64,000 nt of DNA from Panorpa germanica (Eukaryota > Arthropoda > Insecta > Mecoptera > Panorpidae): NCBI GenBank assembly GCA_963678705.1, contig OY783214.1, forward strand, positions 6,944,001 through 7,008,000, given 5' to 3'. Numbering within the stretch: position 1 is the first letter of the stretch; every line of letters begins with the position of its first letter. A program made the translations under genes and the position numbers. The notes under the pieces were generated by a model, which was not told the origin of the DNA, ran no database searches, and saw only the letters and a list, made by a program, of their open reading frames with translations. Shown one piece after another: positions 10,446-22,574 of this stretch.

Positions 10446-13400
10446 AGAGTTCCTAATTGATATAAACATAACGAACCAAATTTAATTAAAACAACGCATC
10501 AAAAAAAATAACAGAACAGAATAATTTATAGATTATGACAACGAAACTCAAATTTATAGTAAAAATTAAAGTAATTTATAGATAACAGTTAATGTATTAG
10601 TAGCCAATTTTAGTTAAAGCAGCCATCTTGGATTTAGCCTCCTACACAATAACGAGCGTGAGTTACTTATTGATTCTACATAAAAACAAAAAATCAATCA
10701 TATTCATAATTTAGAAACTGGTATCGTTAGCCACCGGCTGTTATTTCATTTAAATATATCAATATATGTGTATAATAATACAATAATTTATTACACACAT
10801 TGACACACTCTCTAAGGCATTTTATCTTAACTGCGGATGAATTATCGATTGCCTGTCAAATAAGATTCATGTAAAATACCCAAATATTTAATAAATAACA
10901 TTTAAAGTACTAGACAGCTCTGATGGGTCAAGCATGGGTCGCCCGGGGCCCCAATATATTCATTATGGAGGTCGTTGATAATAGTATTAAAATTTATCAC
11001 ATTCTTAATGAATTAATATGAGTTATGACCAACTATTAAGCTATTCCATAAGTAAATGAATTTTTTTTATTATGAGTTCAAATTTAATATGTAAAATTCT
11101 GAATTATTGCTTATAGCGGCTTAGATTAAATAACTTCATGTCGCGCCTGTTGCTCAAGTAGGATGTAGCTTGATAGATTTTATATATAATATTATCCATT
11201 TTTCTAAAATATTTTAATTGTATCCAAAAACTTATAAACAGATAATTTGTAATCTATTTGTCTTCATTATCAGAACTAAATAAATAAGTAGTTCATTTAA
11301 ACAAATAATGAAATTTAAAGTTCATTTCAAATTTGACAAGTAAGATAAAAATATGCAAAAATATAATAATTTTAATTCATATCAAACATTTGTTAAAATA
11401 ACAAAAGATAAAGTTATTGGTTAACTGTCATGAGCAGATAAGTCTAATTATGAATATTGAAAGCCTTGTCAAAACGTCAGTACGAGTCATTCACAGCGAG
11501 TACCCCCATCGCCCCACAGCGTCCCCGCCGCGGCGTTACCTTGCCGCACTATCATCGTTATAAAATAGAAAATCAACAAACACATATCAAGTAATAGACA
11601 TTTGCTTCAACACCTTACTTTGTAAGAAGAAGAATGATAATAGCTATGTATAACGTATAGACGACAATAAAATTTAGTTTTATTTTTTAGTTGCACGAAG
11701 AGTATAGAACGTGTTTAGCAAGTGTGGGTTCATTTACTAATAAATCATTGATATGAGCCTGACAACATGAGCACCGCCTTTTATTGATGAAAGCTGCTCT
11801 TCTCCATATTTTTAATAGATTTAGTAACGCATTTATTTTTATGCCCTTCATTATTACTCACAGTACTTCCTTAGGGTTGTTAACCGCTTTGGTAGATGAT
11901 TTTAGTCAGTACTGACTTTGTAATAGGCTTAGCGACCGCGACTCATCAAATAAATCATTAATCCATGTATGTGTTAGTCAATAGTACGACTTACGAGTAT
12001 ATTTTAATAGTGCCCGCAGCTTTATGTTTAAATATACCACACAACAAACAAGTAATTAAAATATATTATAACGAAAAGCTCTTAAATGTGTGAACGTTAA
12101 GATATATGACTCAAAGAAATATTAATGGCTTCTTGTACGCTTCGAGGAAGGAATCGTGAAGATGTAGGATGAGAAGAAGAGTGGGAGAGAGTAGTGCGGA
12201 CACAAACACATCAAGGAGTATATTGACGGGTATATAGGCCCATAAAACAAATTTAAACTTTAGTGAAATCTGAAACTGTCAAACTATAATGCATAAAACA
12301 TAATATATGACAGCAAGGGATGATACAGAGAGTATAGGGTATAAAGGTATAACATATACGATACAGGGTTGATGCCCGTAGAACCGTAGAACGTAGCCTC
12401 TACCCCGTAGATCGGATCGTAGGATCGTACTAACTCACATATTCTGATATACTTTAAAACAGATGCCTTCAGGAATCATTATATTTTTTATTTGATACTT
12501 TGACTACATCTCGCCCCATTCGCTTGTCTCAGGAGGATCGTATACTTCTGTCTCATATCCACCGATGCTTCGATTCGCGCCCCCAGTATTAATAACAGTG
12601 GTGTAGAAAAATGGGTGCTTAATTATAAAGATTATTATGCAATTTGTAACACTATTAAGTCATTTCACAATTTTTGATATAGTTTTCATATGGATCCTCT
12701 AACGTAGTGGTGGAACTCAGCAGGGAGGAGAGGGGTGGGGTGTCTAAGTCAGTAGGCGCATAATTTCTTAAATGACTTGCTATAAAAACATTAAAAGAAA
12801 AAAATATTTTGATCTACAATCACAAACAAATGAACTACATGAACAAATCGATCATCTACTTATCTATTAGTAAAAAAACTCCGTAATTTGAGTTGAATAT
12901 GCAGTTATATCTAAATTTGTACCCTCTATCTGATTCAATACTCAGAGAAGTCCCGAATGCAATCATACAACATTTTAATGTGAACTTGTAGAATAGCACT
13001 GTAATACATATTTCAGCGTTATCTCAAAACCCCAATAATCGAAGTTGTCTCACTAATTAGATTATCGAAGGATTGTATATAAGCACCTCCTACGTCACTG
13101 CCTAATGCAAGATAACTTTATACGTCACAAGTCTACGTGGCAAGGGGCTGCGTCGCTAGTGCGCTACCATATAATACTTTGTTTGTAAAATTCAAAGAGC
13201 ATCTTTATATCCATTCCCATACGTTCTGTTACTGGGTTTAAATTTCATTTCACTTGACGCTTCATCCATATAGCACTTTAAACATTTTCATGACGATGCA
13301 TTGATCCATGTCTGTGCTCAAGGATCAGAGGGGGTTTGGAACTTGAGGGTTGTTTTTGGAGTGGTAACAGGAATATGGGCCATCCATACATAGGGGTGTT

Positions 13401-15560
13401 TTGTCTGGTGGTGTGGAGGATGGTTCGAAGTATCGGAGGATTGGTATATCTTCAGTTTGGCGGATCGTCTTCCAACCACCCGTCATTGTCTATCTTCGAT
13501 ACCGTAGGAGTATAATAAAAACTTTTAGAGGCTTATGGACCTATGAAATGTAAACCGCTTTAGAGATGGAAGTAAAATGTGACTTACTTGACGGTTGGTG
13601 GGTTACCATCTTATGTTTCTAATTTGATATGTTCGAGGTGACATTTGCGTGATAAGATCTGGCATAAACAATATCATTTTCTTGTTATCTGATCGAATTG
13701 TTGATATATAAGATATTTTATTTGGAGCATCAAATATTGCTTTTTCAAATATTTTATCTTAATATAAAGTAGTCTAGAGAAAACTTGTGCTTTCACACTC
13801 TCTATGTGCTGTCAATATTAATAAAATACATACTGGAGTGATAAGTTTTATTTTAAAAACTAAAACCTATTAATGAAATTTACTATGCACTTTGTAGTAC
13901 CACTATGACAAATGTTAAAATGATATACACATAAATAATAATTAAATGAAATGGTTATTTTTCTCAACACGTCCAGTTTTCAATTTCATCAATTTGTTCC
14001 GGTTATTAATATTCCCAGTACAAGACTCTTAAGAACAATCCATGATGAATGAGTAAAGTTGGGCTGTTGTTATGTGGGCATTTATCATAAATATATTTTA
14101 CATTTGAAACTTTCAAAAGAAGTAGCACACTATCAGATGTTTATGATTTATATAGTCCAAGTCAGAACGATCCGACTTTTACAACCGTATATTGGGCACA
14201 TTCTGCAATCTCTGAAACTATAAAAATGTCGGAATTCACATTATCCCCGCGCGTCGGAGAATAAATGACCTCGCCTTACAAGACACGGCGTAAATCATAG
14301 CAATCTGAGAATCGTGGGGTAAACCCATAAACCCGTAACCCGTGAACCCAGTGGTACTCGTGTCTAGGCTTGCCACCAGTTCTCCTACTGTCAAATATTC
14401 ACTTCCGTATCGGAATCTGTATTCGATTTAAAAATAACAAAATTTGGGACGTTTTTTCTACGAGTCTTATCAACACGGTATATCTGAAGAATGACACGTA
14501 CGATTTCATGATTAACTTTGGAAAATGGGCTTGCGATTAATGTAGTTAAATAATATTCAGGGGTGTTGAAAAACCCATGAGTTCCAAATAAGGAAAAATA
14601 GATGAATCAAAGATGTAATATAACCATAACCCGATAACCAAATTTTTAGTTAGAAGGGTACTATCTTTTACTTATTATTTTGGTAATTACGACCTGTCTT
14701 TTTTAGGAGTTCTTTTGATATTTTCAAGGAGGCATTAACAAGGTGGCAATCCTACCAGCATTCGGAAGCTTGAAGTGTCGGTGTCGCAAACTAAAGTTTT
14801 GTTCTCTCCGGTTTCTACTTCGTTGTCCTATATCATTTCTGTGTTTGCAAGGATCGTACATCATCTTGTAAGAAATATATTTGATAAATGTACCCTCTTC
14901 ACCTAACCGTAACTCGCTGCCGACTGTCCGCTTAAAATGAATGTAAAACTTGAGATCCTCAATTACCAGTGTTTCTATTTTATAAAACTCTTTGTATATG
15001 ATATAAATCCACGTATGGTATTTTTTTATAACAATGTATTCTTATTTTATAGCAAATAATATAAAGCGTTATTTATGGCCACTGTCGAACGTTATATCAG
15101 AATGTGAAAACATATGTAGCCGATGATGGGCAGTGTACGTTACAATACAAAATAAATGTAATATCAGACGCCAGGAGGCACGAGGCAACAGTAAACCGAT
15201 AAAAGCAGTCATAAATCGCAGAGCTCTCGCGTCCGAAACCCCTTTTACCATGCCTGCCTTTATGCGCCCCGTCCACCTTGTCTTCCCGGCACCAATGTTC
15301 CGATGCCCCGATGCTCCGATACCCCGATGTGGACTACGATCTCTCCAGTGAATATGCACGATTTGTATTCGTTCTTTATGATTGCCGTTTGGTGACCGAG
15401 ACAGTGTGACAGCAGAAATAAATCAGGATGCAAGGATAAAGGGGACGGCTTAGATGTTTAGAGGCTTAGACCAGTATCGGAGTTGGAAATAAATCGAAGT
15501 TGAACATAAAGTTATTGCAAAGAATTAGGCAAGAATGAAGATCATGATATTCTACCTTAC
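10446..15560. other. Long intergenic stretch, no gene recognised
   Basis: About 5 kb without a supported gene. Points of composition: GCCCGGGGCCCC near 10,941 (similar to hAT subterminal sequence near 24,056); a GC-rich block at 11,495-11,550; CGTAGAACCGTAGAACGTAG near 12,380; short degenerate repeats of AACCCGTAA type near 14,320; and a GC-rich block at 15,165-15,350 with ATCGGGG-like repeats. The GC-rich blocks could be promoter-like or non-coding exons, but no transcript structure can be drawn. Confidence 0.4.
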
Positions 15561-15720
15561 CTCTTCCTCTTTTAGACAATTTACTTTTGCTTTTCACACT
15601 TGTCAGTACGCCCCTGGTCTGGTCCATGAACATTTCATATTTGTGTGATTTCCAAGTCGTGTTTACCGACAATTTCTGTATTGGCATAACCAGCTGCATG
15701 TCCAATAGATCGATTGGTTT
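15561..15720 (-). CDS. Candidate exon with strong donor, unrecognised
   Basis: On the minus strand an open stretch ends at a strong donor, AAGAG|GTAAGG (exon end 15,561). An ATG at 15,699 gives 46 codons beginning MQLVMPIQKLSVNTTWK and ending in a basic run KSKSKLSKRGRG. The frame is also open upstream of the ATG to an AG at 15,721-15,722, so it could be internal. The peptide is well mixed in composition, unlike the AT-driven open frames nearby. No partner exon was found, no family is recognised, and chance is a real alternative. Confidence 0.3.
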
Positions 15721-15976
15721 CTTTGGTTTGACTTAAATCATGTTTACATAATATTACGCACCCCAAAATACATCTGCGTTATGGTTTGCACTACACCTAG
15801 CGGGAGGTAATTTTACTATTCAAATGCACAAACCCTCTATACACTTCGAGCAGGTGAAGACCTTTTATTATATGGGCTTATTATATTTTGACAATACTTT
15901 TAGCCATACCTGAACGATTTTCAGTAATATAATATAAGATTAAATTATTGACGGATTTTTTTTTTTTATTTTTCAG

Positions 15977-16170
15977 GACAGTGATTTTCTCCGGTAATTT
16001 AGTACACAAGTGCGCTGTTGGAGACTGCATTGATATAATGCTTAAACAAAGAATTCTCAAATGCAAGTTTTAACAACAAAACACTATGCTGAATTAACGA
16101 GAGTAGAACCGTTATGCAAAAACTTCCAGTAGCATCGCTGGAGATGGAGTCAATGGAGCTGAAATCATCG
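15977..16170 (+). CDS. Candidate first coding exon, unrecognised
   Basis: A pyrimidine-rich acceptor (T-run then ATTTTTCAG at 15,968-15,976) and a consensus donor (TCG|GTAAGT at 16,171) bound 194 bp. The only good frame starts at an ATG at about 16,114, preceded by an in-frame TGA, and reads MQKLPVASLEMESMELKSS up to the donor, ending in phase 0. This fits a 5' UTR plus start-codon exon. It lies about 250 bp from the oppositely oriented candidate exon at 15,561-15,720. I cannot find the next exon and do not recognise the peptide. Confidence 0.35.
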
Positions 16171-18192
16171 GTAAGTGATACTAATTCTAAGCGACAGCTA
16201 CTTTAAATAATATAAACCGATCAATAACATTTCACTTAACATAAATATTATATTTCCCTCTCTCTATTGCTGACGTTATTTAAGTAAAATAGGTTAAACA
16301 AGGAACAATGCGGTCCGACTTTACGAGTACTTAATACAGGGAACGTTGAAGAACGATTATAACAAGTGGATGATTTTCTTAGGTTAGAAAATTCTGTATT
16401 TTACACTTCTCCCATCTTTCCACCCATCCATCGAGTTTTTATATATTTTTTGACATATTTAAATAAAAGTCAACACATAAAATAAATTGATCAACTGGTT
16501 GGTTACATTAAAATCATCAACAAACCGATGTGTGGTTTTACCGATAAGTACATATGCGTTTACCGCCCATGAATCTGTTTAATAATATTCAAACAATTAT
16601 TTGATGAAATAATCTGTTTGTGTGTGACAAATATCCGTTTTTAAATTAATAACTTAGTTTAATAAATAATACTTTGGCGGCATTCAATTCATATGATAAT
16701 TAATTATATGGACATTCAAATAAATAAATACAAATATTATATCCAGATAATTAACATTTTAATTTTCATGGCTCATGAAGCATAGCGTTATGCTTATAGC
16801 GTATTTGGTATAACCACATGTATGTATAAATAAATCATAGCAATTAACGCATAGCACATTGCAAAATAGTGGTGGAACTAATACATAAAATAAACTATAT
16901 CGGTGTTTATTTATATCGATGATAGATTCCTGATTTTGTGACACAACTGAATACGTGGCGTTGATCTAGAAATTTACGGATCCATAACCATTAAAAATTG
17001 CTTTAAATATTGATCCCTTTTGTTACAATGCATGCCCGACACAAATTGGTAACATAAATAGAACGATACATCGATACGATATTAAATTCGAAAATGAAAT
17101 ATAAATCAATTAGATGTCTCAGGCCTATTGCAAACCTACCAGAGCAAATCATCACTCGGGGCCATAAAATGTGAAAATATAATTCGTTATAATTAATAAA
17201 AGAGGGCGTAGTCAGACGAATTGATGGTTTCAGGCACACTAAAAATGTCACTGAATCATATAAATATTTTAATTAACGTAACGGTATATTGTAAATTGTA
17301 ATGTAACTAGTTTGCGGCCAATTTCCATTTTATAATCAACACCGTACGTGCAAGGCATAATAAAAATATTAATACCAGTTATTTATTGCTGTAAACAGCC
17401 ATTATGTATGGCGAATGATTATAGTTAAAACGACTCACGCAATCATCGATATATCAATTACTGTAATTTGGTATTCTTTTTAATGCGTTTGGGTTTTGGC
17501 TAATAACATGATTGGAAATGGCGAAATGTCGACATGTAGGATTAACACCACATTTACGTGTGCGATAGCCAGTCGACTGATGCCACCACTGACAGGGAAT
17601 ACCACCCTGGAACACGCAATATTAATGGACCTTCAATTTAGATAATATACACTTATAATTTAAATTGTTTCTCGTTCAATACTAAAACCTGCGGTTATTT
17701 TGATAAAAAAAATGAATTATGTAATTTTACCAGACTTTGAATGCGCTCTACACTTTACTGCGGTGCAACTTAATAACTATACCAAGTTTACAAAAAAAAA
17801 GTTGAATGCATAAATTGTTGGTATTTGAGTTCTCTATCTAAGATATTATCTATAGATATTAACTACTTTTTTCTTAAAATCCACTGGTAAAAAGATATTA
17901 CAAGGAAATTGTTTTTAGCCGTGAATTTTTCAAGATGGAGCCCTATATCTTCAAAATTTACGCCAGTAAGCAAAAATATTCGGAATCAGAACACCCAAAT
18001 TAGTTAGAAAATATTATTTACTGGATTTTCCGTAGATTTACCACATTGAGTCTCAATTCTAGATTTTGAAACTAGACTGTTGTATTACACAATTGCGCCA
18101 AAATATTACTTCACTGTTTTTAAAACGATTTACTGGCTCTAAAATATGCTCCAATTATTACTACAACAATTACTATTAAGTCTTAGTCCTTA
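16171..18192. other. AT-rich intergenic or intronic DNA, nothing recognised
   Basis: About 2 kb with no gene-like frames or closed inverted-repeat elements. If the candidate exon at 15,977-16,170 is real, this would be intron. Confidence 0.45.
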
Positions 18193-18251
18193 CCCAATAA
18201 ACCATTTGGTAAATTGTTCCTTTTTGTGACGTTTCTATCACTATTGCATTT

Positions 18252-18560
18252 TGTTCAGTACAAAATTAGTACAGAACATAAGAAGATGTCTCTGTTGGCA
18301 TTCCAACATTATAATGTATTGTTGTCTCTAATAGAAGTAATGCGCATGACTACAATACGACGACTGCTGTACGCTACAGCGATATGGCATTCGTGTCAGT
18401 TGTGTTTTGGGCTTCTACACTGTCAAGATCATAATTCCCAACCATCTTGTTATTATAAGAATGTTGGTTCAAAGTTATTAAAAAGTGTAAAATTATTTTA
18501 TCATTAAACAATTGAATAATTATTCAATCTACAAATACTCGCATGGTTTTATTTCGTACA
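18252..18560 (+). repeat. 5' LTR of the BEL/Pao element
   Basis: 309 bp, starting TGTTCAGTACAAAATTAG and ending TTTATTTCGTACA. It is the same length as the 3' LTR and nearly identical to it. Confidence 0.93.
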
Positions 18561-19227
18561 TGCGAAGCTGGTCCTTCGATGCCTTACAAAGCCGATCCTT
18601 CGAGTTTATTAACCGCGTGTGTTTTTCATTGTATTTTTGGCGTTTTATTACATTTGCCCCTTGGCGATTGCCATTGATTGGGTAAATGGGACGCTCTATT
18701 TTGGCGGATTCACGGAGGATTTGGATATTTTACAATTACATTTCCAGAAGCCTTACAAGCGAAGCTGGATATTTTACAATTACATTTCAAGAAGGTTTTA
18801 AATCCTACAAAAAAAAAAACTGGCCTTACAAGCCATTGGTACCCGCGTGTGATTTCGTGGTGTTTTGAGGTTACATCTGTATAGTAACCAGCACAAGTGC
18901 AAGCTATTTTGTTACATTTACCCTATGGCGGCCTGGCAAGTCATCAATTGCCATTGATTGGGTAATGCAACGTTTGATTTAAGCGGATTCGCATATAATT
19001 TGGATTACTACACGTTTATATTTTAAGAAAAATTATTCATTACGGAAGAGGATACATGGATGCTGGAGGAGAGTAAAATACTTCTTTACTCATGAAGGTA
19101 CAAAGTTATTATTACTATCTGCAAGTACCAATCTATTAAAAACTTCTCATGTTGCTGGATTAACCTGGATTAGTTTGTCATCCACGTTTCATCTATCATA
19201 TAAGTACGAATCTATCACCTAAGCAAG

Positions 19228-20910
19228 ATGGAGGGATTGAAAAGGCTTAGATCGGCGCGGACGGCTGCAAAAAGTGCAATATCACGGATGGACAATTACG
19301 TCAGCGACCCAAGGGCTCTCGACTCCGCTACAGTGGAGGTGCTGCAGGTGAAAAAAGAAAAGATGATGACTACATTCCAATCGTACGAGCTCACGCAGTA
19401 CAGCATTTTAGAAATTGATGATCAAGATGAGGAAGACATTGAAGAAGTTGAAGAGAAGTATTTTAACATTATTGCAAAATTAAATGCTAGCATCAATAAG
19501 TTAAAAGAAGTTAATAGGCCTGAATTAGTTCCATTGAAGCTCCCAGCGGTGGAAATTCCAACCTTCGATGGCAAGGATATAACCAGGTTTAAGCCCTTTT
19601 ATGAGCTCTTCCAAGCAGTGGTTCACAATAATGCATCATTGTCCGATGTTCAAAGACTTTTTTATTTGAGAAAGTATCTCGTTGATGAGGCTCTCTCAAT
19701 AATTATAAATCTGCCGCTTGTGAACAGTTCATACAAAGAGGCTATTGATTTATTGTTAGCGCGGTATGAAAATAAGGCAAGATTAATCTTTTATCACATT
19801 AATATAATACTTGATATTCCCAACATGCAGAAAGGTACTGCAGTCGATATAAGGGCTTTTTTATGTCAAGTAAAACAGCAATTACAAGCGTTAAAAAATC
19901 TTGATGAGCCTGTAGACAAGTGGGATATGATTTTAATCTCGGCCTTAAGTAGAAAATTAGATATCGTTACTAACCGCACTTTCCACATGGAAAGAAATTT
20001 AGAAGAACTGCCTACTATGGCAGAATTTATTTCATTTTTAGAAAGACGTGCAATTGCAATTGAGTATAGTTTAGATTATAAAAATATGTCACATGACAAT
20101 AATAATAAAGGAAATGTGGTTCCAAGAAAATTGTATAATAAAAATAAGTATTCACATAATAATATTGTATGTAATCTTGCTATTTGTGAATATACAAACC
20201 TTGAGAATGTTATGAAACAATCTTGGACAACTGAGAAAGTCCCAGAGGAATCAGATAAGTTTTCTGAGGATTACTTAAAGGCTGAACATAAATTTCAGAA
20301 TTCAGTAGCACTTAAAAATAATTTAACTGTTGATTTGCCATTACTCAGCCTAGTAAATAAAATAGAATTGGAGGATTCTTTCTCAGTTGCCCCGCAAAGA
20401 TTTAATGTGTTGGAAAAAAGATTTAGACACAATCCTTCATTATTGGAGGTTTATAAAACATTATTAAACAGATCAACCAGTATTATGACATTAGGTTTAA
20501 AACACAATATTATTTTTATAAATATTAAAATAAAAACAAATTTAATTTGCTACAAGTCCAGTGTAGCTCCATCAAGTAAGGTACTTACAATACCCCAGCT
20601 TGAGATTATTAGCGCAGTGTTGCTGGTGCGAATCAAACAAGCAACAAATAAAATTTTTGATTCAAATACAATACTTCCATCAGATATTAATTGCAATGTT
20701 TACAACATTGATGTAAAACAAACATCTGTACTGTTGGAATTGTTAAAAGATAATTGTTTCAATAACATTGTAACTATTGAGTTGATGATTGTTGTGTACA
20801 TTATGCAAATGATAATGTATGCTACATTGATAATTATGGTTTCTGTTATATTTAGGATAGTAATTAATTTGTTTTATATTATTTTCACAAAATTATGTAG
20901 ACTACCATAG
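19228..20910 (+). CDS. BEL/Pao element reading frame (gag-type, DUF1759)
   Basis: A 560-codon reading frame between the LTRs. Residues 1-100 are a charged, helical N-terminal part with an acidic run (DDQDEEDIEEVEEKYF). Residues about 105-275 match the DUF1759 gag family of BEL/Pao elements (LPAVEIPTFDGKD, FYELFQAVVHNN, RLFYLRKYLVDEA, LLLARYENKA). Later parts carry sequence resembling BEL/Pao pol (for example VLTIPQLEIISAVLLV). This belongs to a fossil, non-autonomous LTR element and is not a host gene. It shows no change of composition from the element around it. Confidence 0.85.
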   Translation: MEGLKRLRSARTAAKSAISRMDNYVSDPRALDSATVEVLQVKKEKMMTTFQSYELTQYSILEIDDQDEEDIEEVEEKYFNIIAKLNASINKLKEVNRPELVPLKLPAVEIPTFDGKDITRFKPFYELFQAVVHNNASLSDVQRLFYLRKYLVDEALSIIINLPLVNSSYKEAIDLLLARYENKARLIFYHINIILDIPNMQKGTAVDIRAFLCQVKQQLQALKNLDEPVDKWDMILISALSRKLDIVTNRTFHMERNLEELPTMAEFISFLERRAIAIEYSLDYKNMSHDNNNKGNVVPRKLYNKNKYSHNNIVCNLAICEYTNLENVMKQSWTTEKVPEESDKFSEDYLKAEHKFQNSVALKNNLTVDLPLLSLVNKIELEDSFSVAPQRFNVLEKRFRHNPSLLEVYKTLLNRSTSIMTLGLKHNIIFINIKIKTNLICYKSSVAPSSKVLTIPQLEIISAVLLVRIKQATNKIFDSNTILPSDINCNVYNIDVKQTSVLLELLKDNCFNNIVTIELMIVVYIMQMIMYATLIIMVSVIFRIVINLFYIIFTKLCRLP

Positions 20911-21065
20911 AGTTAAGAAGTTTATGTTATTTTGTGTAATTTTGTTTATAATAGTTTTAAGAAGTTCACATTATTTTTTGTAAATTGGTTTATAATAATT
21001 TTATGTAACATTGTATAATTTGATATTAGTTGTGAGCTTATCTACTTCTGCTGGCTGGCAATTTA

Positions 21066-21374
21066 TGTTCAGTACAAAATTAGTACAGAACATAAGAAGA
21101 TGTCTCTGTTGGCATTCCAACATTATAATGTATTGTTGTCTCTAATAGAAGTAATGCGCATGACTACAATATGACGACTGCTGTACGCTACAGCGATATG
21201 GCATTCGTGTCAGTTGTGTTTTGGGCTTCTACACTGTCAAGATCATAATTCCCAACCATCTTGTTATTATAAGAATGTTGGTTCAAAGTTATTAAAAAGT
21301 GTAAAATTATTTTATCATTAAACAATTGAATAATTATTCAATCTACAAATACTCGCATGGTTTTATTTCGTACA
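21066..21374 (+). repeat. 3' LTR of the BEL/Pao element
   Basis: 309 bp, one difference from the 5' LTR. It is followed directly by the target duplication CATTT and then by the right half of the family A MITE. Confidence 0.93.
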
Positions 21375-21571
21375 CATTTCAATTATAGTTCGCATCAACT
21401 TTATCTTTATTTAAATTCCGGTAGATGGTGTGGTTTCGCTATTTGTAGTCGATAAAATATACATTTCATATGAACGACTATGAGAACCTGAGCTATAAAT
21501 GAACTCTTTCATGACAAAAACATCATACGCATCTTCAATATGATGTCGAAGTGACTCCAAAATGTTTACTA

Positions 21572-22574
21572 TGTAGTCTGCATTAAAAACAATACACTCC
21601 GTTCTATTATACTTCTAAATGCTTAACTAGAGCTGGTTGAAGTGAACAGAATAGTCGTCCTAGCGAAATGATAGCTCGTACGAAGAGAAGTTGGTTCTAG
21701 AGCAGTTTTACGAGTTGCCGCATCTTGGTCATTTGGTTCCGTTTTATGTGTGTGCTTGGGGCCATCAAGAATGTTATGACCATACTTGTGGCATAATGTA
21801 TTATATAATATATTACCCTGCATGACTATTTCTAACCACTCATAAGAGTTGGTTTGGTTTCATAATTCAATTTATACATCGTCTCTTTTCTCCCATACAA
21901 CATTAAACTACAATGTTTTATATAGATGATTCGAAACGAATGATCTGAAGCAACTATTAACCATTAAAGTCATGATACACTATTCACAATGTGTTTAATA
22001 CGGCTGTTCGCCCACAGATTTTAGTCGTAATTAAGTCTGACTTCGTTCTCTGGAAATAAAACAAACTATAAAGCACCCGGACTGTTCGTTGGGGCGATGG
22101 GGCCAATGATAAGACTTCCTCGGTGTAATAACGAGAGACAAAAATACTCACGACCTCTCCATTGCCAAAGAGAAACCGTGGTTTGTAAAGTTAGTCGGTA
22201 ACAAATTCTGTTTTAGATTTAAAAGAGATGAGATGGCACGGGCACCTGCGAACAAATATCTCAGACAAAACTTATTTCACGAATAATACTTTATCAGATT
22301 AGAAAAGTACGAGAATATGACCCCTTGGAAGATTTGCGAGAATTCTTAACTTAACGACTTAAGACAATGTTAACAAAGAAAGTGTAAATGCTTTTAATTT
22401 TATCTTTAATACATGTAACAGATTTTTAGATATTTTAGACGAATGATGGTAGATTTAACTTAATCTTAATGTTGTAAAATGTCTGTATTCTTTTTTTTAA
22501 ATTTATTTATTTATTTGCCTTGATTTTTATTCGTCATAGCCACCATCAAACATTGTTCATACATATTTTACTTT
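21572..22574. other. Intergenic DNA, nothing recognised
   Basis: About 1 kb. A 66-codon minus-strand frame (21,623-21,823; GHNILDGPKHTHKTEPND, then a Ser/Thr-rich end) is open, but it has no supporting splice signals or family match, so no gene is called. Confidence 0.4.

Larger units (their letters stand above)
18252..21374 (+). mobile_element. BEL/Pao LTR retrotransposon, young but incomplete copy
   Basis: A 3.1-kb element with identical-length LTRs (309 bp; TG...CA) and a 5-bp target duplication CATTT (18,247-18,251 and 21,375-21,379). It is assigned to BEL/Pao because its reading frame begins with a DUF1759-type gag region and later shows pol-like sequence. The internal part is about 2.5 kb, far below that of a full element, so this is a broken, non-autonomous copy. 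The LTRs differ at one site in 309, indicating a recent insertion. A leader of about 670 bp between the 5' LTR and the reading frame contains a 44-bp-period direct repeat (about 18,723-18,790). Confidence 0.9.
18193..21571. mobile_element. MITE family A, copy 1, split by an LTR element
   Basis: The two halves of a family A element (18,193-18,251 and 21,380-21,571) flank the BEL/Pao insertion. The left end reads CCCAATAAACCATTTGG. The right half contains the family's shared blocks TTCATATGAACGACTATGAG, AACTCTTTCATGACAAAAAC and TGACTCCAAAATGTTTACT. Together the halves rebuild the order seen in uninterrupted copies at 24,445-24,693 and 36,434-36,687 (inverse orientation). This dates the LTR element as younger than the MITE. 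Confidence 0.75.

Noticed and set aside
15069-15359. Arg/Gly/His-rich 96-codon minus-strand frame over a GC-rich block
   Set aside because: Opposite-strand frame also open; composition follows ATCGGGG-like repeats; no homology recognised.
21623-21823. 66-codon minus-strand frame rich in Thr/Ser/His
   Set aside because: No splice signals, no family match and no second copy; kept only as a note in the intergenic entry.
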